Shown: one piece after another, positions 20,970 to 29,969 of the stretch
How positions within the stretch are numbered: position 1 is the first letter of the stretch
How the letters are laid out: each line of letters starts with the position of its first letter
Assembly: GCF_003970925.1 (NCBI RefSeq)
Contig: NZ_RWJF01000001.1
Span: forward strand, 1,234,501 to 1,298,500
DNA: 64,000 nucleotides
Source: Sphingomonas ginkgonis
Lineage (GTDB): Bacteria > Pseudomonadota > Alphaproteobacteria > Sphingomonadales > Sphingomonadaceae
Direction of reading: 5' to 3'
Notes under the pieces: generated by a model
What the model saw: the letters and a program-made list of their open reading frames with translations, nothing else
Told to the model about the DNA's origin: nothing
The model's database searches: none
Program-made: the position numbers and the translations under genes

Positions 20970-21875
20970 ATGAGGCAGCTGCCGTCCCTAGCCGCCGTGC
21001 GGGTGTTCGAGGCCGCCGCTCGGCTTGAGAACTTCACCGCCGCCGCCAACGAGCTGGGGATGACCCAGGCGGCGGTCAGCTATCAGGTGAAGAGCCTCGA
21101 GGAGCGGCTCGGCGCGCCGCTGTTCGTCCGCGAGCGCGGGCGAGCCCGCCTGTCGGCGCTTGGCCGCCAGCTCCAGCCGGCACTGACCCAGGCGCTGGAC
21201 GCGATCGAGGCGGCCTTTGCGGTCACTCGCGCCGAGGACGAGGCGACGCTCACCGTCGCGACCACCCAGACCTTCGCCAACAGCTGGCTGGCGTGGCGGC
21301 TCGGCGGCTTCCAGGTGGCGCACCCCGACCTCGCGGTGCGGCTGACCACCGGCGACCGCATGCTCGACCTCGGCGCCGGGGAGGCCGACGTGTCGATCCG
21401 CTCGGGTCTCGGCGACTGGCCGCGGCTGGAGGCGCACCGGCTGATGAACATCGACTTCACGCCGATGGCCGGCCCGCGCTTCCTCGCCCAGGTCGAGGCC
21501 GAACTGGGGCGCCCGCTGCAGCCCGGCGACCTTGCCGAGCTGCCGCTGATCTCGCCCGAAGACCCGTGGTGGGACAGCTGGTTCGCCGCCGCCGGAGTAG
21601 CGCCGGGCGAGCGGCGGCGAGGCGGCGGGCTGCGCCTCGACAGCCAGGCCAACGAGGGTCATGCGGCAATGGGTGGTCGCGGCTTCGCGTTGCTGACCCC
21701 CGTCTTCTGGACCAACGACATCGCCGAAGGCCGGCTGGTCCAGCCGTTCGCGACGCTCGGCACGCGCGGCTTCGCCTATTGGCTCTGCTACCCGCCCGAG
21801 CGGCGCACCGTCGCCAAGGTGCGGCGCTTCCGCGACTGGCTGCTCGCCCGCTTCGACGAGGAGCGGAGCCGCTGA
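20970..21875 (+). CDS. LysR-family transcriptional regulator (GcvA-like)
   Basis: 301 aa. The N-terminal winged helix is clear (LPSLAAVRVFEAAARLENFT, AANELGMTQAAVSYQVKSLE, LFVRERGRARLSALG), followed by a periplasmic-binding-type effector domain from about residue 90. The segment GEADVSIRSGLGDWPRLEAH resembles GcvA/AmpR-group regulators. ATG 20970 is chosen because it begins directly before the conserved helix; the frame is open further upstream. It probably regulates itself and the divergent small gene. Effector unknown. Confidence 0.9.
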   Translation: MRQLPSLAAVRVFEAAARLENFTAAANELGMTQAAVSYQVKSLEERLGAPLFVRERGRARLSALGRQLQPALTQALDAIEAAFAVTRAEDEATLTVATTQTFANSWLAWRLGGFQVAHPDLAVRLTTGDRMLDLGAGEADVSIRSGLGDWPRLEAHRLMNIDFTPMAGPRFLAQVEAELGRPLQPGDLAELPLISPEDPWWDSWFAAAGVAPGERRRGGGLRLDSQANEGHAAMGGRGFALLTPVFWTNDIAEGRLVQPFATLGTRGFAYWLCYPPERRTVAKVRRFRDWLLARFDEERSR

Positions 21876-21937
21876 CGACCGGCCGCTGAACATGCGCCGC
21901 CCCGCTTCGTTGTCATCCTCGAGGCAAGGAGCAAGGA

Positions 21938-22372
21938 ATGGCCAGCGAACCCGACCGGAACGGCAAGATCGACGAGGAAGCCCTGGTAAAGCGGCAGGAC
22001 GCGATGGACGCGACCGGCGGCAGCGCCGGTGGCGGCACCCACGCGGGCGCCGGACAGCCCGACGGCGGCCGCACCGACCGCGGCGTGCTGCTCAGTGGCG
22101 ACGCGATGAGCAGCGTGGCCGACGCCGCCGAGGCCGCGGCACGGAGCGGCAGCGAGGAGGCGGCCGAAGCCGCGGCGCTCGGCAGCGAGGACGGTTCGCT
22201 CGCCGATGCCGCGGGAAAGCCCGGCTCCGGGCCCACTCAGGGCGAGGCGCTGGGCAGCGGGGCCGGCAAGGACGTCGGCTCGGGCACTCCGGGCGACAGC
22301 AGCGGGCTCGGCGGCGGCGGCGCGTCGCTCGATCAGGGCGGCGGGACTGGTCCGGCCGGCAGCGACCGCTAG
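21938..22372 (+). CDS. Low-complexity, probably disordered acidic protein
   Basis: 144 aa, dominated by Gly, Ala, Ser, Asp and Glu, with no signal peptide or hydrophobic segment. A good ribosome site (AAGGAGCAAGGA) precedes ATG 21938, the main reason to accept it. The N-terminus (MASEPDRNGKIDEEALVKRQ) is the only non-repetitive part. Its stop overlaps the stop of the convergent gene at a shared CTAG. No function can be suggested; stress-related hydrophilic proteins look similar in composition. Confidence 0.6.
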   Translation: MASEPDRNGKIDEEALVKRQDAMDATGGSAGGGTHAGAGQPDGGRTDRGVLLSGDAMSSVADAAEAAARSGSEEAAEAAALGSEDGSLADAAGKPGSGPTQGEALGSGAGKDVGSGTPGDSSGLGGGGASLDQGGGTGPAGSDR

Positions 22373-23094
22373 AAGCTCAGCCCGAGCGCGGCATAGCCGT
22401 GCGCGCCGACATGGCCGGCGCTGAAGCTCGGTCCGCCCGAGACGAGCAGCGAATAGGGGCCGCCGAGTGCGGCGGTCGCGCCCAAGCCGAGGCGCGTCTC
22501 GGGCCGAGCGTCGCGGCTGTCTGGTCCTTGGTGGAAGAGCTCAGCCCCGACCGACAGCCGCTCGCCGAACTCGCGCGTGACCGCGACTCCGGCGATCCAG
22601 AAGTCGCGGTTGCCGGCCCCGGGATTGAGCTCGAACCCGCCTCCGCCGAAGACGCTCCACGGCCCGCTGTCCTTCTCCGCCCAGACGGGGAGCAGCAGCC
22701 GGATCCGGCGCCCGCCGAACGCCCGCGAGCCGGTCGGGAGGATGGCGCGGGGAAAGACTGAGAAGGCGAGCCCCTCTTTCTCGTCATGGTACAGGCGGGC
22801 CTTGATGCCGAGCTCGACATCGCTCGCACCGGCGCGAAACCGTTCCCCCGCCGCACGCGAAAACCCGAGCGGCAGGGTCGCGGTCAGTTGGACCTCCCGA
22901 AAGCCGCCATAGTTCAGGTCGACCCCCGCCGCCCCGTCGAGCGACCCTTCCGCCCGCGCGCCCGCGACGAAATTGTAAATCTCCCAATGGTGAAGTTCGG
23001 TCGGCTGCGGATCGTCGGTGTCGTAGGGCGGTCCGGCCAGCACCGGGGAGGCGAGCAGGAGCGTCAGCGCCGCCGCAGCCCGGGCCGCGGTCAT
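22369..23094 (-). CDS. Outer-membrane beta-barrel-like protein (MetA-pathway/transporter-like)
   Basis: 241 aa with signal peptide (MTAARAAAALTLLLASPVLA). The start of the mature protein, PPYDTDDPQPTELHHWEIYN, and the later SRAAGERFRAGASDVELGIK and FPRAILPTGSR resemble the Phenol_MetA_deg/outer-membrane transporter group; alternating hydrophobic residues and a terminal aromatic (GLSF) fit a barrel. Its ATG overlaps the stop of the upstream beta-propeller gene by 4 bases (ATGA), so the two are an operon. Confidence 0.7.
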   Translation of the reverse strand: MTAARAAAALTLLLASPVLAGPPYDTDDPQPTELHHWEIYNFVAGARAEGSLDGAAGVDLNYGGFREVQLTATLPLGFSRAAGERFRAGASDVELGIKARLYHDEKEGLAFSVFPRAILPTGSRAFGGRRIRLLLPVWAEKDSGPWSVFGGGGFELNPGAGNRDFWIAGVAVTREFGERLSVGAELFHQGPDSRDARPETRLGLGATAALGGPYSLLVSGGPSFSAGHVGAHGYAALGLSF

Positions 23095-24080
23095 CCCGCG
23101 GACGGATCGACCAGCAGCAGGCGGAAGCTGCCTGGAACCATCGGCGGCCGCTCGCCGGTCCTGGCCGCCGCGCCGTAGCTGGCGGACGGGAGATAGACGC
23201 GGCCGCTGCGCGGATCGACCGCGCCGGTCCGGGCGCCCTTGGCGGTCGATACGCGCGCCATCAGGCGGGGCAGCGCTCCGCGCGTGTCGAACACCGCCAG
23301 CGTGCCGTCGCCTCCGCTGGGAATATAGGCACGGTGGCGGGCCGGGTCGGCGAAGGCACCGTCCGGCCGAGCTCCGATCGCGGCCGAGCCGAGCGGCTTG
23401 AGGTCGGCGGCCGCGGTGAAGCGGGCGATGCCGTTGGCGCAGGCGGAGATCAGCACCCGGCCCGCCAGCGCAAGCCCGGTCGGCCCGTCGCAGCCGGGAA
23501 GCGGGGCCCGCGCGACGACAGCCACCCGGCGCGTGTCGATCTTCACCAGCTCGTTGCGGTCTTCGACGTTGACGAACAGGTGTCCGGCGCCGTCCGCCGC
23601 GGCGAGTTCGAGCGACCCGCCGACCTTGAGCGTCGCCAAGCGCCGTCCGGCCGCGGCATCAACGACGTCGATGCTGCCGTCGCCGGGAGTCATCACCCAC
23701 AGCTTTTGGCTCGCCGAGTCCCAGGCGGCGGCATCGGGATCCTTCCCGGTCGGCACGCGAGCCTTGACCGCGCCGGTTCGGGTATCGAACAGCAGCAGCT
23801 CGTTGCTCTCGCCGAGCGTGGTCGCCCCGATGGTCGTCCCGGGGATCGCCAGCGCGGCATGGAGCCGCTTGCCGGCGACGAAGCCCGGAGTGACCTTCCG
23901 GGTGGCGAGATCGACCATCATCAGCCCGTCGCTGCGGGCGACGAACAGCCGGTTCGTGGCGGGGTCGACCCCGAGCAAATCCCAACCGCCGTCGGGGCCC
24001 GGGATGCTGCCGGCGAGATGGACGGGCGCGGCGGCGCTCGCAGCCAGGCTGGCGAGGGCGAGCAGGAGGGATCGGATCAT
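23091..24080 (-). CDS. Periplasmic YncE-like beta-propeller protein
   Basis: 329 aa from ATG 24080 with signal peptide (MIRSLLLALASLAASAAA). Repeated blades of the type 'GVDPATNRLFVARSDGLMMV', 'WDSASQKLWVMTPGDGSIDV' and 'FADPARHRAYIPSGGDGTL' mark a seven-bladed YVTN/YncE propeller. A longer frame from a TTG at 24116 is less likely because the ATG begins a perfect signal sequence. It is translationally coupled to the downstream barrel-like gene. Role unknown; such pairs may handle metals or quinols, which is only a guess. Confidence 0.75.
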   Translation of the reverse strand: MIRSLLLALASLAASAAAPVHLAGSIPGPDGGWDLLGVDPATNRLFVARSDGLMMVDLATRKVTPGFVAGKRLHAALAIPGTTIGATTLGESNELLLFDTRTGAVKARVPTGKDPDAAAWDSASQKLWVMTPGDGSIDVVDAAAGRRLATLKVGGSLELAAADGAGHLFVNVEDRNELVKIDTRRVAVVARAPLPGCDGPTGLALAGRVLISACANGIARFTAAADLKPLGSAAIGARPDGAFADPARHRAYIPSGGDGTLAVFDTRGALPRLMARVSTAKGARTGAVDPRSGRVYLPSASYGAAARTGERPPMVPGSFRLLLVDPSAG

Positions 24081-24128
24081 GGCCGCCAGCCTAGTCGCCA
24101 GCGGCGGCGCGCCCAAGTGAAAGCTGGG

Positions 24129-24701
24129 TCAGATCGCCTCGACCGTCTCCACCTCGGGGACGTAGTGGCGGATCAGCCCCTCGATCCCGCGCTTCAGCGT
24201 GATCGTCGACGACGGGCACCCCGAGCAGGCGCCCTGCATGGCGAGGTAGAGCGTCCCTTCGCGATACCCGCGATAGACGATGTCGCCGCCGTCCTGAGCG
24301 ACCGCGGGGCGGACCCGGGTCTCGATCAGTTCCTTGATCTGGTCGATGATGTCCGCGTCGGCAGGATCGTCCTCGAACCCGGCGTCGGCTGCGACCTGGA
24401 TGCCCGCGGCGCTCGCCGGTGCGAGGATCGGTGTCCCCGAGACGAAGAAGTCGAGCAGGGTCGAGAGGATTTCCGGCTCGAGATAGCGCCAGTCGGTGCC
24501 GGGCGTGGCGGTGACCGAAACGAAGTCGCGGCCGAAGAAAACGCCCTCGACCAGCCCGCTGGCGAACAGCGCCTCGGCAAGCGGGGAGGCGGCGGCGGCC
24601 TCGGCGTCCGGGAAGTCGCGGGTGCCCGCGTCCATCACCGGGCGGCCTGGCAGGAACTTGCGGGTCGCCGGGTTAGGCGTGGCTTCGGTCTCGATCAGCA
24701 T
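24129..24701 (-). CDS. NifU-domain iron-sulfur carrier protein (Nfu type)
   Basis: 190 aa. N-terminal Nfu_N domain (MLIETEATPNPATRKFLPG, then ASPLAEALFASGLVEGVFFG) followed by a NifU C-terminal domain with C159-x2-C162 in GACSGCPSSTITLK, which holds a bridging [4Fe-4S] cluster. This is the usual alphaproteobacterial architecture for delivering clusters to apo-proteins. It lies 31 bases from the cytochrome b561 gene stop on the same strand; the link is not necessarily functional. Confidence 0.92.
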   Translation of the reverse strand: MLIETEATPNPATRKFLPGRPVMDAGTRDFPDAEAAAASPLAEALFASGLVEGVFFGRDFVSVTATPGTDWRYLEPEILSTLLDFFVSGTPILAPASAAGIQVAADAGFEDDPADADIIDQIKELIETRVRPAVAQDGGDIVYRGYREGTLYLAMQGACSGCPSSTITLKRGIEGLIRHYVPEVETVEAI

Positions 24702-24732
24702 GGCGGCGATGTGGCGCCGCGCCGGGCGACAA

Positions 24733-25428
24733 TCAAGCCGTGCAGCCGCTCCCCTGCGCGATGATCCAGCCGCTGATTGCCGCAGCGAAGGCGAGGCAGA
24801 GCACCAGCCGACCGACGCCCGCGGGCACGTTGGCGATCGTCCCGGCCGGCGCCTCGGAGCGGCCGGTGATCATCGCCCGGACAAGCTTCTTGTGGCGAGC
24901 CAGCCGATAGTAGACGATCGCCGCCAGGTGCAGCGCGATGAAGCCGAGCAGCAGGTTGAACAGCTGCGCGTGAATGCCCATCGCCAGCTCGCTGGTCTGT
25001 GAATCGACCATATTGGAGAGCGGTCCGCCGCACACGCCGTCATCGTCGACCAGGATCAGCCCGAAGCCGATCTGGGCGATCATCAGTCCGAGCAGCGCAA
25101 CGACGCTCAGCGCACCCAGCGGGGTATGCCCGATCGCATGCCATCCCCGCGCGTTTCGAATATAGGCGAGCACGCCGCCCGGCCCGCGAACGAAGCTGGT
25201 GAAACGCGCGGTGGTGCTTCCCGCGACTCCCCAGAACAGCCGGAACAGGAGCAGGAACAGGATCGCGTAACCCGACCAGATGTGCCACTGCTCGTGGTGC
25301 CACTTGGCGGTGCCCCACGACCAGAAGACCAGCGCCGCGAGGGCCCAGTGGGTGATCCGGACGGGAAGGTCCCAGACGGCGACCTCGCTGGAGGTCGCCG
25401 TGGGCACGGACTCGTCAGTCGTGATCAT
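24733..25428 (-). CDS. Cytochrome b561-family membrane protein
   Basis: 231 aa from ATG 25428. Four to five transmembrane segments; the b-haem ligand context VWDLPVRITHWALAALVFWS at residue 18, plus HEQWHIWSGYAILFLLLFR and FIALHLAAIVYYRL later, identify the Ni,Fe-hydrogenase-type/b561 cytochromes. Its start overlaps the end of the upstream cytochrome c gene by 14 bases. A paired c-type cytochrome is common for this family. The frame open to 25635 upstream is the antisense-type shadow of that gene. Confidence 0.88.
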   Translation of the reverse strand: MITTDESVPTATSSEVAVWDLPVRITHWALAALVFWSWGTAKWHHEQWHIWSGYAILFLLLFRLFWGVAGSTTARFTSFVRGPGGVLAYIRNARGWHAIGHTPLGALSVVALLGLMIAQIGFGLILVDDDGVCGGPLSNMVDSQTSELAMGIHAQLFNLLLGFIALHLAAIVYYRLARHKKLVRAMITGRSEAPAGTIANVPAGVGRLVLCLAFAAAISGWIIAQGSGCTA

Positions 25429-25981
25429 GGTCCTCGGCGCGGAACTGCTCGTGACAGGCCTTGCAGCTCTTGCCGAGATTGCCGAACGCGGTCTTGGTCG
25501 CGGCCAGGTCGCTGCCCTTGGCCGCCGCATCGAACGCCTGGGCGGCGCCGTTGAAGTCCTTCGCCGAAGCGGCGAACTTGTCGGCCTGCTGCCAGATCTC
25601 GGCCTTGGCGCCGGTCTTGTTGCCGCTGTCGACACCGGTGCCCTTGGGGAACCAGGTCAGCACCTGCGGGGCAAGCCCGGCGATGGTCGCGGCCGAGCTG
25701 CGGACGGTGGCGATGTCGGTCGGACTGGCGTCGAGCCCGCGCTTGGCGGCCTTCATCGCGTCGGCGATCTGGTGGTACTTGGCATGGCGGTCCTTGATGA
25801 TCGCCGCCGCGCGGGCCTTGTCGAGCGGCGTCGCGTCGCTGCTGGCAACCGCGTTGTTGAGCGCGGAAGAGGCCTGGGCGGCCCCGGCATTGGCGTCGGC
25901 CATCGCCTGATTGGTGCTGGTCCCCTTGTTACAGGCGGCGAGCAGCGCCAGCGCGGCGGCAGTGACGAGCAGCTTCTTCAT
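25415..25981 (-). CDS. Cytochrome c' -type lipoprotein
   Basis: 188 aa from ATG 25981. A lipoprotein signal peptide (MKKLLVTAAALALLAAC, lipid Cys at 17) precedes a helical domain; the single haem-attachment site CKACHEQF (C173-H177) is near the C-terminus as in class II cytochromes c'. It probably sits on the periplasmic face and exchanges electrons with the co-transcribed b561 partner, whose start lies within its last codons. Confidence 0.88.
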   Translation of the reverse strand: MKKLLVTAAALALLAACNKGTSTNQAMADANAGAAQASSALNNAVASSDATPLDKARAAAIIKDRHAKYHQIADAMKAAKRGLDASPTDIATVRSSAATIAGLAPQVLTWFPKGTGVDSGNKTGAKAEIWQQADKFAASAKDFNGAAQAFDAAAKGSDLAATKTAFGNLGKSCKACHEQFRAEDHDHD

Positions 25982-26026
25982 GCGGCATCCTTCGATACGA
26001 GCGAACAACAGGTGCAGGTTGGCGCG

Positions 26027-26923
26027 CTAGGCGGGCGGCGTCCAGCTGTCGTCGATCATTTTGATCAGCGCCGAGAAATCCTTGGTCGCGCCGCCGCGGT
26101 CGACGAAACGCTGGTAGAGCTCCTCCGCCTCGCCGCCCATCGGGGTATAGGCACCGGCCGCCTTCGCCGCTTCCATCGCGAGCTTGAGGTCCTTCAGCAT
26201 CAGCTGCGCCTGGAACCCGCCCTCATAGTCGCGGTCGGCCGGCGTTTGCGGACCCACCCCCGGAACCGGGCAGTAGCTGGTCATCGACCAGCTCTGGCCC
26301 GACGCCTTGGACGAGATGTCGTAGAAAGTCTGCAGGTCGAGCCCAAGCTTCTGCGCCAGCGCGAACGTCTCGCAGGTCGCCGCCATGGTCGCGCCGAGCA
26401 GCATGTTGTTGCAGATCTTCGCGGCTTGGCCCGCGCCCGCGTCGCCGGCGTGGATCACCGCATTGCCCATCTTCTCGAGGTAGGGGCGCGCGCGCTCGAA
26501 TCCGTCGGCCGAGCCGCCGACCATGAAGGTGAGGGTGCCCCCGTCCGCCGCGGCGATTCCACCCGAGACCGGCGCGTCGACCATCGCATATCCGCCCGCC
26601 TGCGCCGCGCCTTCGACCCGCCGCGCGGTGTCGACATCGATGGTCGAGCAGTCGATCAGAATGGCGCTGGTCGGCGCCTTGCCGAGCACGTCGCGGCCGA
26701 ACAGCTGCTCCACATGCCGGCCGGCGGGCAGCATGGTGATCACCGCATCGGCGTCGGTGACGGCCTCCTCGGCAGAAGCGGCGCGCTTGGCGCCTTTGCC
26801 GACCGCCCGCTCGAGCGCCGCGTCGCTGAGGTCGAAGGCGGTGACCGTTTCGCCCTTCTGCGCGAGGTTGGCGGCCATCCCGCCGCCCATGTTGCCAAGC
26901 CCGATGAATGCGACGCGCGACAA
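26027..26923 (-). CDS. mmsB: 3-hydroxyisobutyrate dehydrogenase
   Basis: 298 aa NAD-dependent enzyme of valine breakdown (3-hydroxyisobutyrate to methylmalonate semialdehyde). Rossmann start VAFIGLGNMGGGMAANLAQK, the substrate signature DAPVSGGIAAADGGTLTFMVGG and the catalytic Lys segment GAGQAAKICNNMLLG are all present. Last gene of the valine operon that starts with the acyl-CoA dehydrogenase at 29923. Confidence 0.95.
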   Translation of the reverse strand: MSRVAFIGLGNMGGGMAANLAQKGETVTAFDLSDAALERAVGKGAKRAASAEEAVTDADAVITMLPAGRHVEQLFGRDVLGKAPTSAILIDCSTIDVDTARRVEGAAQAGGYAMVDAPVSGGIAAADGGTLTFMVGGSADGFERARPYLEKMGNAVIHAGDAGAGQAAKICNNMLLGATMAATCETFALAQKLGLDLQTFYDISSKASGQSWSMTSYCPVPGVGPQTPADRDYEGGFQAQLMLKDLKLAMEAAKAAGAYTPMGGEAEELYQRFVDRGGATKDFSALIKMIDDSWTPPA

Positions 26924-26945
26924 GTTGCTCTCCTTCGGCCCGGCC

Positions 26946-27722
26946 CTAGCGCCCGGTCCAGTTTCCTGGCCGCTTCTCGACGAAGGCGGCCATGCCTTCC
27001 TTCTGGTCCTCGCTTCCGAACAGGCCGTGGAACAGGCGCCGCTCGAAGCGGATGCCCTGCGCCAGTCCCTGCTCGAAGGCGGCGTTGACCATCTCCTTGT
27101 TGGCGATGGCGGCGAGCGGGGCCATGCCGGCGATCGTCTCGGCCGTCTTCATCGCCTCGTTCAGCAGCTCGGCCGCCGGCACCACCCGCGCCACCAATCC
27201 GGCGCGCTCGGCCTCCTCCGCACCGATCATCCGGCCGGTCAGGCACATCTCCATCGCCTTGGCCTTGCCGACCGCGTGGGTCAGCCGCTGCGACCCGCCC
27301 ATGCCGGGCGTGACGCCCAGCTTGATCTCGGGCTGGCCGAACCTGGCGGTGTCCGCGGCGAGGATGAAGTCGGCCATCATCGCCACCTCGCAGCCACCGC
27401 CCAGCGCATAGCCGGCGACCGCGGCGAACCACGGCTTGCGGGTGTCGGTCACCCGCTCCCAGCCGCCGAAGAAGTTCGACGCGTACATGTCGGCAAAGCC
27501 CTGCGCCTGCATCTCCTTGATGTCGGCACCCGCGGCGAAGGCTTTCTCCGACCCGGTCAGCACCAGGCAGCGCTGGCCCTCGTCCGAGTCATAGGCGGCG
27601 AAGGCCGTGATCAGCTCCTTCAGCACCTCGCTGTTCAGTGCGTTGAGCGCCTGCGGACGGTTGAGCGTCAGCAGCGTGACGGCGCCGCGCTGCTCGACGA
27701 GGATGGTCTGGTAGTCGGTCAT
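26946..27722 (-). CDS. Enoyl-CoA hydratase
   Basis: 258 aa crotonase-fold enzyme. Oxyanion-hole segments [12 protein letters not shown] and [20 protein letters not shown], and the catalytic Glu region [24 protein letters not shown] are intact (both glutamate positions of classical hydratases). In this operon it would hydrate methacrylyl-CoA to 3-hydroxyisobutyryl-CoA. It starts 9 bases after the hydrolase gene's stop. Confidence 0.94.
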   Translation of the reverse strand: MTDYQTILVEQRGAVTLLTLNRPQALNALNSEVLKELITAFAAYDSDEGQRCLVLTGSEKAFAAGADIKEMQAQGFADMYASNFFGGWERVTDTRKPWFAAVAGYALGGGCEVAMMADFILAADTARFGQPEIKLGVTPGMGGSQRLTHAVGKAKAMEMCLTGRMIGAEEAERAGLVARVVPAAELLNEAMKTAETIAGMAPLAAIANKEMVNAAFEQGLAQGIRFERRLFHGLFGSEDQKEGMAAFVEKRPGNWTGR

Positions 27723-27731
27723 CGTTCCTCC

Positions 27732-28784
27732 TCAGGCCGCCGCGAAGGGCGTCCACTCCTCGCCGGGGTCACGCGGCTCGAACAGCGCGTCGAGCATGGC
27801 ATCGTCGACCGCGTTCGGCGTGGCCGGATCCCAGCTCGGATCGCCCGTCTTGTCGATCAGCAGCGCTCGCACTCCCTCGCGGAAGTCGTGGGTGCGGACG
27901 ACGTTGCAGGCGAGCGCATATTCGGCGCGCATCTCGTCGGCGAAGTCGGTCCGCGCCGCGCCCTCTCGGAGCAGGCGGAGCGAGACCTTGCACGACAGCG
28001 GGCTCTTTGACTTGAGCGTCGCCAGCTCAGTCTGTGCCCAGTCGCCGCCGTCCGCCTCGAGGCACTCGATCACCTCTTCCAACCGGTCGGAGGCGAACAG
28101 CTTGGCGATCGCCGGCAGGTTCTTCTCGATCCGGGCCTCGGGCACGGTGGCGGAAAAGGCGCCGATCGCCCCGTTCACCCGGCCCGGGCTCTTAGCAACC
28201 CGCTCGACCAGGTCCGGTAGCGACGCCTGGTCGACATAGTGGGTGGCGAGCCCGAGATAGCGGCACTCCGCGCCATCTAATCGGGCGCCGGTCAGCGCCA
28301 TGAACTCGCCGACCCGGCCCGGCAGGCGCGACAGGTACCAGCCGCCTCCGACGTCGGGGAACAGCCCGATCCCGGTCTCGGGCATCGCCAGCCGCGTGTT
28401 CTCGGTCGCGACCCGGAACTTGCACGGCAGCGAGATGCCGACCCCACCCCCCATGGTGATCCCGTCCATCAGCGCGACGGTCGGCTTGGGATAGGTGAAG
28501 AGCAGGTGGTTCAGCCGATATTCTGCGAAGAAGAAGTCGCGCGCCTCCGCGCCGTCGCCTCCACCGCTTTTCGCCAGCATGACCACGTCGCCTCCAGCGC
28601 AGAAGCCGCGGCCCTCGGCGTGGTCGATCACCACCGCCTTGACCGCCGGGTCGTCGCGCCAGGCGAGCAGCGCGGCCGACATGGCGTCGCACATCTCCCG
28701 GGTGAGCGCGTGGATCGCCCGCGGCCGGTTGAGCCGGATCCGCCCGAGCGGACCCTCGATCTGGGTCAGGACGGCGTCGGTCAC
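27732..28784 (-). CDS. 3-hydroxyisobutyryl-CoA hydrolase
   Basis: 350 aa crotonase-fold thioesterase (HIBCH type). Start GTG 28784 overlaps the acyl-CoA dehydrogenase stop in a GTGA junction; the frame extends upstream but that part is dehydrogenase sequence in another frame. Signature segments: GRGFCAGGDVVMLAKSGGGD, ALMDGITMGGGVGIS, MPETGIGLFPDVGGGWYLSR, and the C-terminal extension of about 90 residues that separates HIBCH from simple hydratases (PLSCKVSLRLLREGA). Confidence 0.94.
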   Translation of the reverse strand: MTDAVLTQIEGPLGRIRLNRPRAIHALTREMCDAMSAALLAWRDDPAVKAVVIDHAEGRGFCAGGDVVMLAKSGGGDGAEARDFFFAEYRLNHLLFTYPKPTVALMDGITMGGGVGISLPCKFRVATENTRLAMPETGIGLFPDVGGGWYLSRLPGRVGEFMALTGARLDGAECRYLGLATHYVDQASLPDLVERVAKSPGRVNGAIGAFSATVPEARIEKNLPAIAKLFASDRLEEVIECLEADGGDWAQTELATLKSKSPLSCKVSLRLLREGAARTDFADEMRAEYALACNVVRTHDFREGVRALLIDKTGDPSWDPATPNAVDDAMLDALFEPRDPGEEWTPFAAA

Positions 28785-29923
28785 TGGCGCAGCATCTCGC
28801 GCGAGGTAATCATCCGCATGACCTGGTTGGTGCCCTCGAGGATCGAGTGGACCCGGAGGTCGCGCCACAACCGCTCGATCGGATAGTCCATCAGATAGCC
28901 GTAGCCGCCGTGGAGCTGCAGCGCGCGATCGGCGACGCTCGAGCCGGTGTCGGTGGCAAGCCGCTTGGCCATCGCCGCGAACTTGGTCTTGTCGGGCGCG
29001 TTGGCAGTGACCTTGGCCGCGGCGACGTAGAGCAGCCAGCGCGCCGCCTGCAACTCGGTCTCCATGTCGGCGAGCATGAACTGGGTGTTCTGGAAGTCGG
29101 CGATGGAGGTGCCGAACTGCTTCCGGTCCTTGGTATAGCGCACTGCCTGGTCGAGGCAGCGCTGCGCCCCGCCGAGCGAGCAGGCGCCGATGTTGAGCCG
29201 GCCGCCGTCCAGCCCCATCATCGCGATCCGAAAGCCTTCGCCCTCGCCGCCGACGCGGTTGACGACGGGGACTCGAACCTCGTCGAAATTGATCTGCGCG
29301 GTCGGCTGCGAATGCCAGCCGAGCTTCTTCTCCTGCGCGCCGAAGCTGACGCCCGGCATGTCCTTCTCGACGACCAGGCAGGTGATGCCCTTCGGACCCT
29401 CCTCGCCGGTGCGAACCATGGTGACGTAGATCTCGTTCTCGCCGCCGCCCGAGATGAAGGCCTTAGACCCGCTCACCACATAGTGGTCGCCGTCGCGGAC
29501 CGCGCGGGTCTTGAGCGCGGCGGCGTCGGAGCCGGACGCGGGCTCGGTCAGGCAATAGCTGCCCATCCGCTCCATCGTAATCATCGATGGCAGATACTTC
29601 TGCTTGACCTCGGCCGAGCCGAACCGGTCGATCATCCACGCGGCCATGTTGTGGATCGAGATGAAGGCGCTGGTCGAGGGACAGCCATAGGCCATCGCCT
29701 CCATGATCAGCGCGGATTCGAGCCGTCCTAGGCCGATCCCGCCCGATTCCTCGGACACGTAGATGGAGCCGAAGCCGAGCTCGGCGGCCTGGCGGATCGT
29801 GTCGCGCGGGAAGATGTGCTTCTCGTCCCACTCGGCCGCGTGAGGGGTGATCTCGGCCGCGGTGAACTGCTGCGCCATTTCCTGGATCTGGCGCTGATCG
29901 TCGGTCAAATCGAACTGGTTCAT
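28781..29923 (-). CDS. Acyl-CoA dehydrogenase, probable isobutyryl-CoA dehydrogenase
   Basis: 380 aa FAD enzyme. Conserved signatures: YCLTEPASGSDAAALKTRA, KAFISGGGENEIYVTMV, RKQFGTSIADFQNTQFMLAD, and the catalytic-Glu region SILEGTNQVMRMITSREML. The operon context (HIBCH hydrolase, hydratase, mmsB) argues for isobutyryl-CoA as substrate. The methylmalonate semialdehyde dehydrogenase that normally completes the pathway is not in the window. It begins the valine operon; upstream is a small lipoprotein gene on the same strand. Confidence 0.93.
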   Translation of the reverse strand: MNQFDLTDDQRQIQEMAQQFTAAEITPHAAEWDEKHIFPRDTIRQAAELGFGSIYVSEESGGIGLGRLESALIMEAMAYGCPSTSAFISIHNMAAWMIDRFGSAEVKQKYLPSMITMERMGSYCLTEPASGSDAAALKTRAVRDGDHYVVSGSKAFISGGGENEIYVTMVRTGEEGPKGITCLVVEKDMPGVSFGAQEKKLGWHSQPTAQINFDEVRVPVVNRVGGEGEGFRIAMMGLDGGRLNIGACSLGGAQRCLDQAVRYTKDRKQFGTSIADFQNTQFMLADMETELQAARWLLYVAAAKVTANAPDKTKFAAMAKRLATDTGSSVADRALQLHGGYGYLMDYPIERLWRDLRVHSILEGTNQVMRMITSREMLRQ

Positions 29924-29969
29924 CGGTCAGAGCCCCTAGCTTGGCGGCGGGGGCCTTTCCAGTGGTCCC

